Of a stretch of DNA of 64,000 nt, positions 1 through 9,130 are shown piece after piece (position 1 is the stretch's first letter; each line of letters begins with the position of its first letter). This DNA comes from Streptomyces sp. NBC_01446 (GTDB taxonomy: Bacteria > Actinomycetota > Actinomycetes > Streptomycetales > Streptomycetaceae), in assembly GCF_026340095.1 (NCBI RefSeq), contig NZ_JAPEPO010000001.1, positions 5,604,001 to 5,668,000 on the forward strand. Direction: 5' to 3'. The notes beneath the pieces are model-generated. The model saw nothing but the letters and a program-made list of their open reading frames with translations. It ran no database searches and had not been told where the DNA came from. A program made the translations under genes and the position numbers.

Positions 1-468
1 GAAGGCCAGTATCTGTCGCCCGTGCTCAAGGAGTTCGGTGTATCGCGTGACGAGGAAGCGAGCCTGCGTGTCGTCCTGCGACGTGAGCGACGCGTCCGTC
101 GCACGCGCCCGGACTCGGTCGCGCTCGGCTTTCAGCGCACGGGTGTTGGCCTCGTAGCGAAGGTCCGCCGGAGCGCCGTCCAGATTACCGACCACGGTCG
201 GATGCCGCTCGACCAGCTCCTGTCGCTCGGCGTCGTCCAACCCGCGGAAGAACGCCGCCACCTGGGCCGGCTTCGCGGTCGCCGGATCGGGCAGCCCAAC
301 ACCGAGCGCATGGTCCGCACGCCACGATGCCGCGCCGGGCGGCGGCCCGGTGAGGGGGCTCTGCTCGCTGCCGACGGCCCAGCCCGTCGTGCCCGCCACG
401 ACAGTTGTCGTGAGCGCGGCGGCGACCAGTGTCCTACGGCCGCGTTGTTTCCATGAGCGCAGGCGCAT
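1..468 (-). CDS. Secreted DUF1023-type alpha/beta hydrolase, N-terminal part (3' end outside window)
   Basis: Reading from an ATG at 468 leftwards the frame stays open for 156 codons to base 1, so the C-terminal part with the catalytic core lies outside the window. A GGGGAG ribosome site precedes the start. The N-terminus is basic (MRLRSWKQRGRR) followed by a hydrophobic stretch, so it is exported or membrane-anchored. The segment PAQVAAFFRGLDDAERQELV and the following HPTVVGNLDGAP align with the corresponding part of the complete hydrolase at 3818-5035, so the two are paralogues. In that family a GxSxG-type serine hydrolase core follows this helical N-terminal region. The substrate is unknown. 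Function is inferred from the paralogue only. Confidence 0.7.
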   Translation of the reverse strand, partial: MRLRSWKQRGRRTLVAAALTTTVVAGTTGWAVGSEQSPLTGPPPGAASWRADHALGVGLPDPATAKPAQVAAFFRGLDDAERQELVERHPTVVGNLDGAPADLRYEANTRALKAERDRVRARATDASLTSQDDTQARFLVTRYTELLEHGRQILAF

Positions 469-654
469 CGCCCGTCTCCCCTCCGTCCGGTGGCGTGACG
501 AGGGGAAGGTAGGGAGACGACGTCCGGCTCCACGTCACACCGGGGAGCCAACTCTCGTGTGATACCCGGGTATTCGAAGGTGCTACTCAGGTAGGGGGTG
601 CGCGCTGAAGACCCGCGCTGGCCTGGGCGCGGTGGGTGATACCGGAGCCTGGGC

Positions 655-1332
655 CTATTGGTCGCCGGGCGTGACGAGGCCGGTCTCGTAGGCGAAAATC
701 ACGGCCTGCGCCCGGTCTCGCAACCCCAACTTCGCCAGCACGCGGCCGATATGAGTTTTCACGGTCTGCTCCGCGAGCACCAGCTTCTCCGCGATCTCCT
801 GGTTGGACAGGCCCCGGGCGATGAGTTCGAGGACCTCGGTCTCGCGTGGTGTCAGACAGTTCAGCTCCGGCGAACGGTCCCTGCGGCCGGACGGGCGCTG
901 CCTCGCGATGTCCTCGATGAGCCGGCGCGTGACCGTCGGGGCGAGCAGCGCCTCTCCGGCGGCCACCACACGCACCGCCGCGATGAGATCGGCCGGCGGG
1001 GCGTCCTTGAGGAGGAAACCCGAAGCGCCGGCGCGCAGGGCCTCGTACACGTAGTCGTCCACGTCGAACGTGGTGAGCATCAGGACCTTGGGGCGGTGGA
1101 TCACGCCCGGTGGAGGGTCGAGGAGCGCGCGGGTCGCGGCGATCCCGTCCATCTCGGGCATCCGCACGTCCATGAGGACGACATCGGGATGTGTGGTCCG
1201 GCTGACCTCGACACCCTGCTTGCCGTCCGGAGCCTCGCCCACGACGTCGATGTCGCTCTGCGCGGCCAGCAGCGCGGCGAACCCCGCTCGCACCATGGCC
1301 TGGTCGTCGACAATGATCACGCGGATGGTCAT
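655..1332 (-). CDS. NarL/FixJ-family response regulator
   Basis: 225-aa two-component response regulator. The receiver domain (residues 1-120) has the acidic pair D9-D10, the phospho-acceptor Asp55 in VVLMDVRMPEMDG and the conserved Lys in the KVLMLTTF strand. A LuxR-type helix-turn-helix occupies about residues 160-215 (LTPRETEVLELIARGLSNQE... VKTHIGRVLAKL). It lies 16 bp downstream of the histidine kinase gene on the same strand, so the two form an operon and almost certainly a cognate pair. Phosphorylation of Asp55 should control dimerisation and DNA binding. Target genes cannot be deduced. The neighbouring DUF4429 and hydrolase genes are not obviously linked to it. Confidence 0.95.
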   Translation of the reverse strand: MTIRVIIVDDQAMVRAGFAALLAAQSDIDVVGEAPDGKQGVEVSRTTHPDVVLMDVRMPEMDGIAATRALLDPPPGVIHRPKVLMLTTFDVDDYVYEALRAGASGFLLKDAPPADLIAAVRVVAAGEALLAPTVTRRLIEDIARQRPSGRRDRSPELNCLTPRETEVLELIARGLSNQEIAEKLVLAEQTVKTHIGRVLAKLGLRDRAQAVIFAYETGLVTPGDQ

Positions 1333-1348
1333 GCGGTGCCGAATTCCT

Positions 1349-2713
1349 TTACGACGAGGGGGAGTCGGACTCGGCCAGCGGGAGTCGGGCCGCGACGCGG
1401 AAGCCTCCCCCGGGCAGCGGGCCCACGTCGAGTGTGCCGCCGACCAACCGTACGCGCTCGTGCATCCCGATGAGACCGTGTCCCGTGCCGGTCGTCTCCA
1501 CGGGCGACGCGTGCTCGCCCGCCGGGCCGTTGACCACGATCACCAGCAGGGCGTCCTCATCCTTGGAGACGGAGATCTGCGTACGGGCACCGGGAGCATG
1601 CCGCACGACATTGGCCAGGGCCTCCTGCACGATGCGGTATGCCGAGAGGTCCACCGCGGGCGGTACATCGGTCAGCTCCCCGACCAGGGTCAGCTCGGGC
1701 ATCGACAACTCCGCCGGGACGCCGCCCCGTACCGTGGCCTCCACCAGTTGCTGAAGCCGGCCGAGACCCGGCTGGGGCGCACGCTCACCACCCGAGGCGT
1801 CCTCGCTGCGCAGCACCGCGAGAAGCCGCCGCATCTCACCGAGCGACTCCCTGGCACCCGCCGCTATCGAGCCGAACTCCTCGCACGCCTCGGGCGTCAG
1901 ACCCTGGAGCCGGTACGGAGCGGAGTCCGCCTGCACTGTGATCACCGACATGTGATGAGCCACCACGTCGTGCAACTCCCGCGCGATACGCGCACGTTCC
2001 TCAAGGAGGGTGCGCCGGGAACGCTCGGCCTCGTTGATCGTCTCCTGCTCGACGAGTCTGCGCTGCGCTTCCCCGCGCTCGCGCAGCAACGCCCCGAACA
2101 GCAGCACCCCACCGCTCAGCACGATCATCAGCACGCTCGTGGCCTGGCTGTCCGAGGGACGGAACATGTCGAGGACGAGTCCGGACACCACCGTGACCAG
2201 CCAGACCCCAAGGACCGTGCGTCTGCCCTCCCGCAGGGACAGGACGAAGCACAGAGCCAGATATCCCACGATGACCATGGGGGTCCAGGGCGCGGCGTGA
2301 TGGGAGGCCGAACCCTGGATGACGATCGCCCCGACGATGTCCGCGACGATCACGATGCCCCACGCGAGCAGCGGCCGACTGACGGCGAGCACCAGGGGAG
2401 CGGCCTGTGCGACCGCCAGGGCGCCGGCGAGACCACCGGGGACCCCGTAGTCGTTCGACAGGACCTCGGTGGTGACCGGGATCAGTGTGGCGACGAAACC
2501 CAACGCGATCACATAGGGGACCAGCCGCACCCAACGCCTCGACGACCGGCCGAACAGAGGCTCGGCCGGTCCCGCGGGAGCGGCGAGCGATGCCCCGGCC
2601 GCCCGCAGCCCGCCGAGGACGGTGGCGAGCACGCGACGCAGGCCCCCCGGCGGCGCGGCCTTGCCGTCCGGCGGGCGGGGCTCCTGGTCAGGTGCAGTCG
2701 ATGTGGTGCTCAT
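1349..2713 (-). CDS. Membrane sensor histidine kinase (HisKA_3/NarL-partner type)
   Basis: 454 aa from the ATG at 2713, chosen because GAGCAGG sits just upstream; an upstream in-frame start at 2794 has no comparable site. A Pro/Ala-rich cytoplasmic leader is followed by several membrane segments (about residues 60-210) with short loops and no large extracellular sensor, then a HisKA_3 dimerisation helix with the phospho-acceptor His near residue 248 in ARELHDVVAHHM. A HATPase domain ends with GHGLIGMHERVRLVGG. It autophosphorylates and passes phosphate to the response regulator encoded 16 bp downstream. The short-loop membrane sensor suggests it detects envelope or intramembrane signals, but the ligand is unknown. 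Confidence 0.93.
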   Translation of the reverse strand: MSTTSTAPDQEPRPPDGKAAPPGGLRRVLATVLGGLRAAGASLAAPAGPAEPLFGRSSRRWVRLVPYVIALGFVATLIPVTTEVLSNDYGVPGGLAGALAVAQAAPLVLAVSRPLLAWGIVIVADIVGAIVIQGSASHHAAPWTPMVIVGYLALCFVLSLREGRRTVLGVWLVTVVSGLVLDMFRPSDSQATSVLMIVLSGGVLLFGALLRERGEAQRRLVEQETINEAERSRRTLLEERARIARELHDVVAHHMSVITVQADSAPYRLQGLTPEACEEFGSIAAGARESLGEMRRLLAVLRSEDASGGERAPQPGLGRLQQLVEATVRGGVPAELSMPELTLVGELTDVPPAVDLSAYRIVQEALANVVRHAPGARTQISVSKDEDALLVIVVNGPAGEHASPVETTGTGHGLIGMHERVRLVGGTLDVGPLPGGGFRVAARLPLAESDSPSS

Positions 2714-2892
2714 GGCCTGCTCAGCGTAGGCAACAACCACCCGCGGCGCCGTCATACCGAGGAGCTCACCGGACCCCGTACCCAGGTATGACATGAGGGG
2801 CCCGTCGACGGACGCCCAACCTCGACGAGGCCACCTGCGCCCGGCCGCACCCGGAGCCGCACCCCATGCCAGGATCGCGTCCCGAGGCCGCC

Positions 2893-3750
2893 CTACAGCT
2901 CCGCCAGCAGCTCGGCCTTCTTCGTCGAGAACTCGGCGTCGGTGACGAGGCCGGCCTGGTGCAGCTCGCCCAGGTGACGGATGCGGTCGGCGATGTCCGC
3001 AGGGTCACGCCGGGCAGGGGAGGCGCCGGCCGCGGGCACGGCCGAGCCCCCGGCCCGTACCGCGGCGAGGATGGACGCGGCGAAGGGCAGCGACTCGTGC
3101 ACGGGCCCGTACCCGAGACCGAAGATCACGGCGGCCGGGTCCTGGTCGGCCTGGGCGGGCTGCTCGGACGTGTCGCGGCGCAAAAGTCGCAGATGGCCCT
3201 CGAAGACCTCGGGCGAGCGCCATTCGACGCCGCTCAGATCCGAGACGGGAAAGCTCTTGTCGCCGGCCTTCCACTTCGCGGACGACGCCCCGGTCCAGAA
3301 CCATCGGAAAGCCACGGACCTGCCGTCGAAGGAGGCCTTGCCGTCGTAGGCCTTGAAGTGCAGCGGCGCCTCGGGTGCCGCCACCAGATAGCGGCCCGCT
3401 GGTGCGCTGTCGTTCAGGGTCAGCACGCCGCGCAGCTCGTCCGCGTAGTACTCGGCGAGTGTCGCGCGCTCGGCGGGCAGGACGAGCCGGTAGGGGTCGC
3501 ACCCCTCCTTGAGCTGTCCCGCGGCCGCGTCCATCAGCGGATCGGCTCCCGGTCTCGGCACGACGCGCAGGACGACGGTCCCGCGCTTGCCGGGAGTGAG
3601 CGTCACCGCCGCGATCGCCTCATAGGGGATGCGGCGCTCACCGAGTGCATTCAGCAGCTTCGGCGTGCGGATTCCCCGTTCGAAGCGGATGAGCACGGAG
3701 TCGGACGCGAACTCCCAGGCGGCATGAAATCCGGCCAGCACATCACCCAT
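2893..3750 (-). CDS. DUF4429 domain protein with C-terminal SHOCT motif
   Basis: 285-aa cytosolic protein from the ATG at 3750 (MGDVLAGFHAAWEF), the start typical of this Streptomyces family; ATGs 9 and 27 bp upstream are in frame. Two DUF4429 units can be seen (about residues 15-115 and 130-215), beta-rich segments rich in Arg/Val with no catalytic signature. After an Ala/Pro linker the last 35 residues (DPADIADRIRHLGELHQAGL... EFSTKKAELLAEL) form a SHOCT-type short C-terminal helical hairpin, a module thought to mediate oligomerisation or interactions. No enzymatic role is known. It is transcribed separately from the downstream kinase/regulator pair, with a 179-bp gap. Confidence 0.85.
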   Translation of the reverse strand: MGDVLAGFHAAWEFASDSVLIRFERGIRTPKLLNALGERRIPYEAIAAVTLTPGKRGTVVLRVVPRPGADPLMDAAAGQLKEGCDPYRLVLPAERATLAEYYADELRGVLTLNDSAPAGRYLVAAPEAPLHFKAYDGKASFDGRSVAFRWFWTGASSAKWKAGDKSFPVSDLSGVEWRSPEVFEGHLRLLRRDTSEQPAQADQDPAAVIFGLGYGPVHESLPFAASILAAVRAGGSAVPAAGASPARRDPADIADRIRHLGELHQAGLVTDAEFSTKKAELLAEL

Positions 3751-3817
3751 GCGGCTCATCGTATGCGGCACGCGCACCTCCGTCCCCTGTTGCGTCGTGC
3801 CCCTGTTTCACCGATTT

Positions 3818-5035
3818 CTACGCGCGTCCGGCAGACGCGGCGCCGGAAGATCCGTCACGACAGGTGTCATGCCCGCTCGCACACCGCAGGGTGCGGTACG
3901 AACCGACGCCGATGTCGGCGAAGTTGCTGAGACTCTCCGTACCGGGCTCGAAATAGCCGGTGTGCCCATGTGCGCCGGCTGCTGACAGGACCCGGGCGCC
4001 GAATCCCCGGGAGACGGGGTCGGCGCCGTGGCCGATCCCGCCGACCTCCAGGTACGGCACGTCCTGGATCCAGTCGTCGCTGTCCCGCATCGCCCACACG
4101 TGCGCGTGGGTACCCAGTTTCGAGGCCTTCCCGGCCCGCATGCCGGGGCTGCCGGCCACCGCTATGTCGCTCACCCGGGAGGGCAGCTTGTGTGCGGCGA
4201 CACCGCACACCACGGAGCCGTAACTGTGGCAGTACAGGGCCACCGGGGTGCGGCCCGGCAGGGCGCGCACCAGGGCGTTGAGCCGGGTGGCGCCCTCCTC
4301 CGCGCGCATCGCGGTGGCCGCGTCCACGCCGAGACCCGCGGGCGTCGTGTAGTCGGCCCAGGCGATCACAGCGGTCCGTGTGCCGGGTCCGGCGGCGCGC
4401 TCCGCCTTGTACAGGGAGCGAGCCATGCCGACGGGCGCCGAGTACTTGCGGACGGTCCGCTGGAACGTGAGGAGGTTGGTGTCGACTCCGGGGACCACGA
4501 CCGAGACGCGCTGGGCCTTGTCGAGGTCCCCGAAGACCTCGGCGACGCGGCCGGTGCCCAGGGGATCGAAGGCGAGGATCTTGCGGTCGGGGCGCATCAG
4601 CGACGCGTACCGGTCCATGCGCTGGGCGGCGTCGTGCTGTCCCGCGGTGGAGAGCCGGTTGTCGTGCGTGCTCTTCCGGGCCACCTTGCGTGCCTGGTCG
4701 AGGGCGACGCGGTTGGCGCGGTAGCGCAGTTCCACCGGCGCGCCGTTCATGTTGCCGACGGCGAGCGGGTAGTGGGTGATGAGCCGGGTGCGCTGCTGGC
4801 TCGTGAGTGAGGCGAAGAACTGCGCTAGGCGGGCGGGCGGGCCGTCCGGGTCCGGCAGGGCGCGCCCGTTGAGGTGGCCGTGTTCCCACGCCGTGATGGC
4901 TGCGTTGACCGGCGAGGTGACGCCCTTGTGGCGCACGGCGGTCCAGCCGGTGGTCGCCAGCATGACGAACACGACGGCCAGAGCGAGCAGTGCGCGCCAG
5001 ACGCTGAGTTGCGGGGTTGAGTCGAAGGAAGTCAC
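3818..5035 (-). CDS. Exported DUF1023-type alpha/beta hydrolase
   Basis: 405 aa from the GTG at 5035 (VTSFDSTPQLS); the frame extends further upstream to 5290 but without family-like sequence. Residues 10-35 form a membrane/signal segment (LLALAVVFVMLATTGWTA). A helical region (PPARLAQFFASLTSQQR) precedes the alpha/beta hydrolase core, where VALYCHSYGSVVCG carries the nucleophilic Ser in an HSYGS elbow. A late His in GAHGHTGYFEPGTES fits the triad His, with an Asp nearby in MRDSDDWIQDV. DUF1023 proteins are actinobacterial secreted serine hydrolases of unknown substrate. A paralogue is cut by the left window edge. There is no operon partner; the 160 bp upstream separates it from the TetR gene. 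Confidence 0.88.
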   Translation of the reverse strand: MTSFDSTPQLSVWRALLALAVVFVMLATTGWTAVRHKGVTSPVNAAITAWEHGHLNGRALPDPDGPPARLAQFFASLTSQQRTRLITHYPLAVGNMNGAPVELRYRANRVALDQARKVARKSTHDNRLSTAGQHDAAQRMDRYASLMRPDRKILAFDPLGTGRVAEVFGDLDKAQRVSVVVPGVDTNLLTFQRTVRKYSAPVGMARSLYKAERAAGPGTRTAVIAWADYTTPAGLGVDAATAMRAEEGATRLNALVRALPGRTPVALYCHSYGSVVCGVAAHKLPSRVSDIAVAGSPGMRAGKASKLGTHAHVWAMRDSDDWIQDVPYLEVGGIGHGADPVSRGFGARVLSAAGAHGHTGYFEPGTESLSNFADIGVGSYRTLRCASGHDTCRDGSSGAASAGRA

Positions 5036-5195
5036 TGCGGGACACCCTAGGAGAACCGCGGACCAACCTGCGAAATCGGTGAGGCAGATCACGTTTCCGG
5101 TAGGGCAATTCGGGCGAAACGGTCCCACCTTAGGTGGTGTCATCACGCTCTGTAGGTACCGATTGCGCCCCTCGCGCACGGGAGTGCACGGTCGG

Positions 5196-5840
5196 TCACT
5201 CTGTGCGCCACTTCCCCGCCAACACCGGCCCCAACTGGTCGAGATATGACTCCGTGACCTCGCGGATCGACTCGACGCTGATGTCCTCACCGGCGCCCCA
5301 CAGTCGCCCGGCCATGCGCATCACCCCACTGAACGCGGCCACCGTCACGCGGGGGCGCAGATCCGCCTCCACGTCGAGGCCCTCGCGCTCGGCGATCACC
5401 CGCGCGATCTCCTCCTCCAGCTCCGTGGAGCGGCGCAGGTGGACGGCGATCAGAGAGGGGGTGGATTCGATCATCTGGTAGGTACGCATGTGGAGTTCGA
5501 CCGGAACGACTTCCTCGATGGGCTCGCCGAGGGTGTCCCAGGCGTCGAGCACGGCACCGCGCAGGGCCTCGAACGGGCTGTCGGCCGCGGGGCGTTCGCG
5601 CAGGAGGGTGACGAAACGGGACTCCACCATGTCCTGGACCGCGAATGCGGTCTCCTCCTTGCTGGTGAAGTACCGGAAGAAGGTGCGCTGCGAGACGTCG
5701 ACGGCCTCGGCGATTTCGTCAACCGTCGTGCGGTCGTACCCCTTTGTGGTGAAGAGTTCCAGCGCGGAGCGCAGCAGGGCGTCGCGGGTGCGCTGCTTCT
5801 TGCGTTCCCGTAGTCCTGAATGCGCTTCCTGCGTCTTCAC
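5196..5840 (-). CDS. TetR-family transcriptional repressor
   Basis: 214 aa. The N-terminal helix-turn-helix (residues 12-60: RDALLRSALELFTTKGYDRT, VSQRTFFRYFTSKEE) is a textbook TetR DNA-binding domain; the rest is helical ligand-binding and dimerisation sequence. The gene is divergent from a DHA2-type exporter across a 115-bp gap, the usual arrangement for a repressor that senses the exporter's substrate. The gap holds the inverted repeat GACAGTT (5894-5900) / AACTGTC (5924-5930), which overlaps a plausible promoter for this gene, so autoregulation plus control of the exporter is likely. The inducer is unknown. Confidence 0.93.
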   Translation of the reverse strand: MKTQEAHSGLRERKKQRTRDALLRSALELFTTKGYDRTTVDEIAEAVDVSQRTFFRYFTSKEETAFAVQDMVESRFVTLLRERPAADSPFEALRGAVLDAWDTLGEPIEEVVPVELHMRTYQMIESTPSLIAVHLRRSTELEEEIARVIAEREGLDVEADLRPRVTVAAFSGVMRMAGRLWGAGEDISVESIREVTESYLDQLGPVLAGKWRTE

Positions 5841-5893
5841 TCGCGCCCCTCTTTACGTCTGTTTGCCCAGCTCAGCTTACCTGTGAGCAACGG

Positions 5894-5930
5894 GACAGTT
5901 ACCGACTTGTGAATTGGTTTGTCAACTGTC
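5894..5930. promoter_or_regulatory. Candidate TetR operator overlapping the divergent promoter
   Basis: Perfect 7-bp inverted repeat GACAGTT-N23-AACTGTC in the 115-bp divergent gap between the TetR gene and the exporter. On the minus strand TTGACA (5925-5920) and TAACTG (5901-5896), 18 bp apart, resemble -35 and -10 elements for the repressor gene, so each arm of the repeat would cover one promoter element. The spacing is longer than in many TetR operators, so the true site may be a shorter half-site pair inside it. Confidence 0.4.
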
Positions 5931-5955
5931 AGTCGCTGTCATTAGCCTCGAACGC

Positions 5956-7566
5956 ATGACTAGTCAGACCACCGTCGACAAGGCGGACAAGGCTCCGGAG
6001 CCCGTGTCCGTTCCGGCCCCGGCCAAGAGGCTTCGCGGCCACCCCTGGCTGACGCTGTTCTCCGTCGCGATCGGCGTGATGATGGTCGCCCTCGACGGCA
6101 CCATCGTGGCCATCGCCAACCCGGCCATCCAGAAGGACCTCGGTGCGAGCTTCGCCGACGTCCAGTGGATCACCAACGGCTACTTCCTCGCCCTCGCGGT
6201 CACGCTGATCACCGCGGGCAAGCTCGGCGACCGGTTCGGTCACCGGCAGACCTTCCTCATCGGCGTGATCGGATTCGCCGCGGCCTCGGGGGCCATCGGC
6301 CTGTCGGACAGCATCGCCCTGGTGGTCACCTTCCGGGTGTTCCAGGGCCTGTTCGGCGCGCTCCTCATGCCGGCCGCGCTCGGCCTTCTGCGGGCCACCT
6401 TCCCTGCCGAGAAGCTGAACATGGCGATCGGCATCTGGGGCATGGTGATCGGCGCCTCGACCGCGGGCGGCCCGATCCTCGGTGGGCTGCTCGTCCAGCA
6501 CGTCAGCTGGCAGTCCGTCTTCTTCATCAACGTCCCCGTCGGCGTCATCGCTCTCGTCCTCGGGCTCCTGATCCTCAAGGACCACCGCGCCGAGAACGCG
6601 CCGCGATCCTTCGACATCCTCGGCATCGTGCTGCTCTCCGGCGCGATGTTCTGCCTGGTCTGGGCGCTCATCAAGGCCCCGACATGGGGCTGGGGCGACG
6701 GCCTGACCTGGACGTTCCTGGCGGCCTCCGTGCTGTGCTTCGCGCTCTTCGCGATCTGGGAGACGCGCGTCAAGGAGCCGCTGATCCCGTTGGCTCTGTT
6801 CCGGTCGGTGCCGCTGTCGGCCGGTGTGGTCCTGATGGTGCTCATGGCCATCGCCTTCATGGGCGGGCTCTTTTTCGTCACCTTCTACCTGCAGAACGTG
6901 CACGGCATGAGCCCTGTCGACTCCGGTCTGCACCTCCTGCCCCTGACCGGAATGATGATCGTGGGCTCGCCGCTGGCGGGTGCGATGATCACGAAGGTGG
7001 GACCGCGTATCCCGCTCGCGGGCGGCATGCTGCTCACCGCCGTCGCCATGTACGGCATGTCCACGCTGGAGTCGGGCACGGGCAGCGGCGCGATGTCGCT
7101 GTGGTTCGCCCTCCTCGGCCTGGGCCTCGCTCCCGTCATGGTGGGCGCCACCGAGGTCATCGTGGGCAACGCCCCGATGGAGCTCTCCGGCGTCGCGGGC
7201 GGCCTCCAGCAGGCCGCCATGCAGATCGGCGGAAGCCTCGGCACCGCCGTGCTCGGCGCCGTGATGGCCTCGAAGGTGGACAACGACCTCGCGGGCAACT
7301 GGACAGACGCCAAGCTTCCGCCGCTCACGCCCGCCCAGCTGGACCAGGCGTCCGAGGCGGTCCAGGTCGGCGTGGGCCCGCTCCCGAAGGGCACCCCGGC
7401 GGCGCTCGCCGAGAAGATCACCTCGGTCGCGCACGACACCTTCATCTCCGGCATGAGCCTGGCCTGCCTGGTCGCCGCGGGCGTCGCCGTCGTGGCGATC
7501 TTCGTCGCGCTGCTGACCAAGCGTGGGGCGAACGCGGAGGCGGGCGCGGGGGCCGCACACATCTAG
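5956..7566 (+). CDS. DHA2-family (14-TM) MFS drug exporter
   Basis: 536 aa from the ATG at 5956 (MTSQTTVDKADK); an upstream in-frame start at 5914 would put the repressor-type operator inside the gene. About 14 hydrophobic segments span residues 30-525. Family marks include VALDGTIVAIANPAIQKDL in TM1, the motif A-like GKLGDRFGHRQTF between TM2 and TM3, and the motif C-like GWALIKAPTWGWGD stretch later. These proteins are proton-driven exporters of hydrophobic drugs or natural products. The divergent TetR gene implies inducible expression. A hairpin at 7597-7614 follows. The substrate cannot be assigned. Confidence 0.92.
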   Translation: MTSQTTVDKADKAPEPVSVPAPAKRLRGHPWLTLFSVAIGVMMVALDGTIVAIANPAIQKDLGASFADVQWITNGYFLALAVTLITAGKLGDRFGHRQTFLIGVIGFAAASGAIGLSDSIALVVTFRVFQGLFGALLMPAALGLLRATFPAEKLNMAIGIWGMVIGASTAGGPILGGLLVQHVSWQSVFFINVPVGVIALVLGLLILKDHRAENAPRSFDILGIVLLSGAMFCLVWALIKAPTWGWGDGLTWTFLAASVLCFALFAIWETRVKEPLIPLALFRSVPLSAGVVLMVLMAIAFMGGLFFVTFYLQNVHGMSPVDSGLHLLPLTGMMIVGSPLAGAMITKVGPRIPLAGGMLLTAVAMYGMSTLESGTGSGAMSLWFALLGLGLAPVMVGATEVIVGNAPMELSGVAGGLQQAAMQIGGSLGTAVLGAVMASKVDNDLAGNWTDAKLPPLTPAQLDQASEAVQVGVGPLPKGTPAALAEKITSVAHDTFISGMSLACLVAAGVAVVAIFVALLTKRGANAEAGAGAAHI

Positions 7567-7596
7567 CGCGCACCGGGGGAAGCGCCTCTCGGAGAA

Positions 7597-7614
7597 CGCC
7601 CTCGTCGGAGGGCG
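7597..7614 (+). terminator. Hairpin terminator after the DHA2 exporter
   Basis: CGCCCTC-GTCG-GAGGGCG, a perfect 7-bp stem with a 4-base loop, 30 bp after the exporter stop codon. There is no U-tract, as is usual for Streptomyces. Confidence 0.55.
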
Positions 7615-7716
7615 GCACTCATCGGGAAAACCGCCCCTCGGGGGAAACCCCTGGGCCACCCCCGAAGCACCGCCGCACGCACCCCGAAGTGCCCTCAGGG
7701 AAACTTCCGTTCTAGT

Positions 7717-9001
7717 GGTCGTCGCAACACCCCAGCTCAGGGGATGCGATGGAGTTCGAAGTTCGGAAGGTCCGGGCGCCACAAGGGCGCAAGAAGCTCC
7801 ACGCTGAGCGGGAGGAATACTTCCGCCTTGTGCAACAGGGCTACGGCAACAACGAGGCGTCCCAGCGTGTAGGCGTCCACCCGCGGACCGCTCGCGGGTG
7901 GCGCAACGGTCGCCTGTTCAACAGCGGCAGGATCGAGCCGCCCGTTCACGCGCAGCGGGCGGCCGTTTCCGCTTCGTCCGGTCGATACCTCGGTCAGCAC
8001 GAACGCATCTACATCGCCGACCGGCTGCGGGAGAAGGCGTCCATCCGCACGATTGCCGCCGAGCTGGGACGCAGTCCATCCACCGTCAGCCGGGAAGTAC
8101 GCCGCAACGGCGCGCTTTGGCGGGGCACCCAGTGGACCTACCGGCCTTATGCGGCCCAGTCTCGTGCCGATGCACGCCGCCCCAGGCCCAAACCCGGGAA
8201 GATCGGCCGGTGCTCCAGGCTGCGGGACTACATCCAGGAGCGTCTGGAACGGCGCTGGAGCCCTGAGCAGATAGCCCACCAGCTCCGCCGGGACTTCCCC
8301 GACGACCCGGAGATGCGCGTGACGCACGAGACGATCTACCAGGCCCTCTACGTCCAAGGTCGAGGAGAACTCCGCCGGGAACTCACCAAGGCCCTGCGGA
8401 CAGGCCGGGCCCGCCGGCGTCCCCACCGCCAGGCGCACAAGCGCCAGCCCAGGTTCACCACTCCCATGGTGATGATCAGCGACCGGCCTGCCGAGGCCGC
8501 CGACCGCGCCGTTCCGGGCCATTGGGAAGGCGACTGCATCGTCGGAGCGAACCACGGCTCCGCCATCGGCACGCTCGTCGAGCGGACCACCCGCTTCACC
8601 ATGTTGGTGCACCTGCCCAACGGCCACCGGGCAGAGCACTTCCACCAGGCTCTCACCGCCACCATCAGCGAACTTCCGCCTCACCTGCGGCGGTCACTGA
8701 CCTGGGATCAGGGCACCGAGATGGCGGCGCACCACCTCTTCTCCACCGCCGCGAACATGCCAGTCTACTTTTGCAATCCCGGCAGCCCCTGGCAGCGCGG
8801 CTCCAACGAGAACACGAACGGCCTGCTGAGGCAGTACTTCCCAAGGGCACCGACCTGTCCCGCTACAGCTGCGAGGACCTGAACGCAGCCGCTGCCGAAC
8901 TCAACAGCCGCCCACGCAAAACGCTCGGCTGGGAAACCCCAGCCGAGCGTCTGTCTAAACTGCTCGCCACCACACGTCAGTGATCACGTGTTGCAACGAA
9001 C
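7717..9001 (+). mobile_element. IS30-family insertion sequence (about 1.29 kb, transposase broken)
   Basis: Imperfect terminal inverted repeats bound the element: GGTCGTCGCAACAC at 7717-7730 and, inverted, GTTCGTTGCAACAC at 9001-8988 (12 of 14 match). The single transposase gene fills the interior. No clear target duplication can be read at the ends, so the exact borders may be off by a few bases. The element sits between the DHA2 exporter and the I36-type gene and does not interrupt a recognisable gene. Because the transposase is frameshifted the copy is probably immobile unless complemented. Confidence 0.8.
7749..8983 (+). pseudogene. IS30-family transposase, inactivated by a 1-base deletion
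   Basis: The frame opens at the ATG at 7749 and runs 377 codons to 8882; the last residues after NTNGLLRQYFP are aberrant. The expected C-terminus (KGTDLSRYSCEDLNAAAAEL ... RPRKTLGWETPAERL) continues in the -1 frame to 8983. Restoring one C in the CCC at 8840-8842 (TTCCCAAGG to TTCCCCAAGG) would rejoin them into about 411 aa, normal for IS30. An N-terminal helix-turn-helix region (SIRTIAAELGRSPSTVSREV) and the DDE residues are present: D in HWEGDCIVG, D in LTWDQGTE and E in NENTNG. The break lies just after the catalytic Glu. Either a true mutation or a sequencing error. Confidence 0.88.
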
Positions 9002-9130
9002 CCTGGAATTCGCCAAATCCTGGGGGCATTTCGCTTATCCGAGTGATCTGATCCGTCAGCTCTTCCCGTCCGATCGCCCACCGGTTCAGAGTGCAGACAA
9101 GTGACCGGCACGACACGGGGGTTGATCGAT

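Noticed and set aside
5929..7782. 617-codon frame on the minus strand
   Set aside because: Antisense to the DHA2 exporter; composition is Arg/Gly/His-rich junk.
8838..8844. Programmed frameshift in the IS30 transposase
   Set aside because: IS30 transposases are normally one frame and there is no slippery motif; a deletion is simpler.
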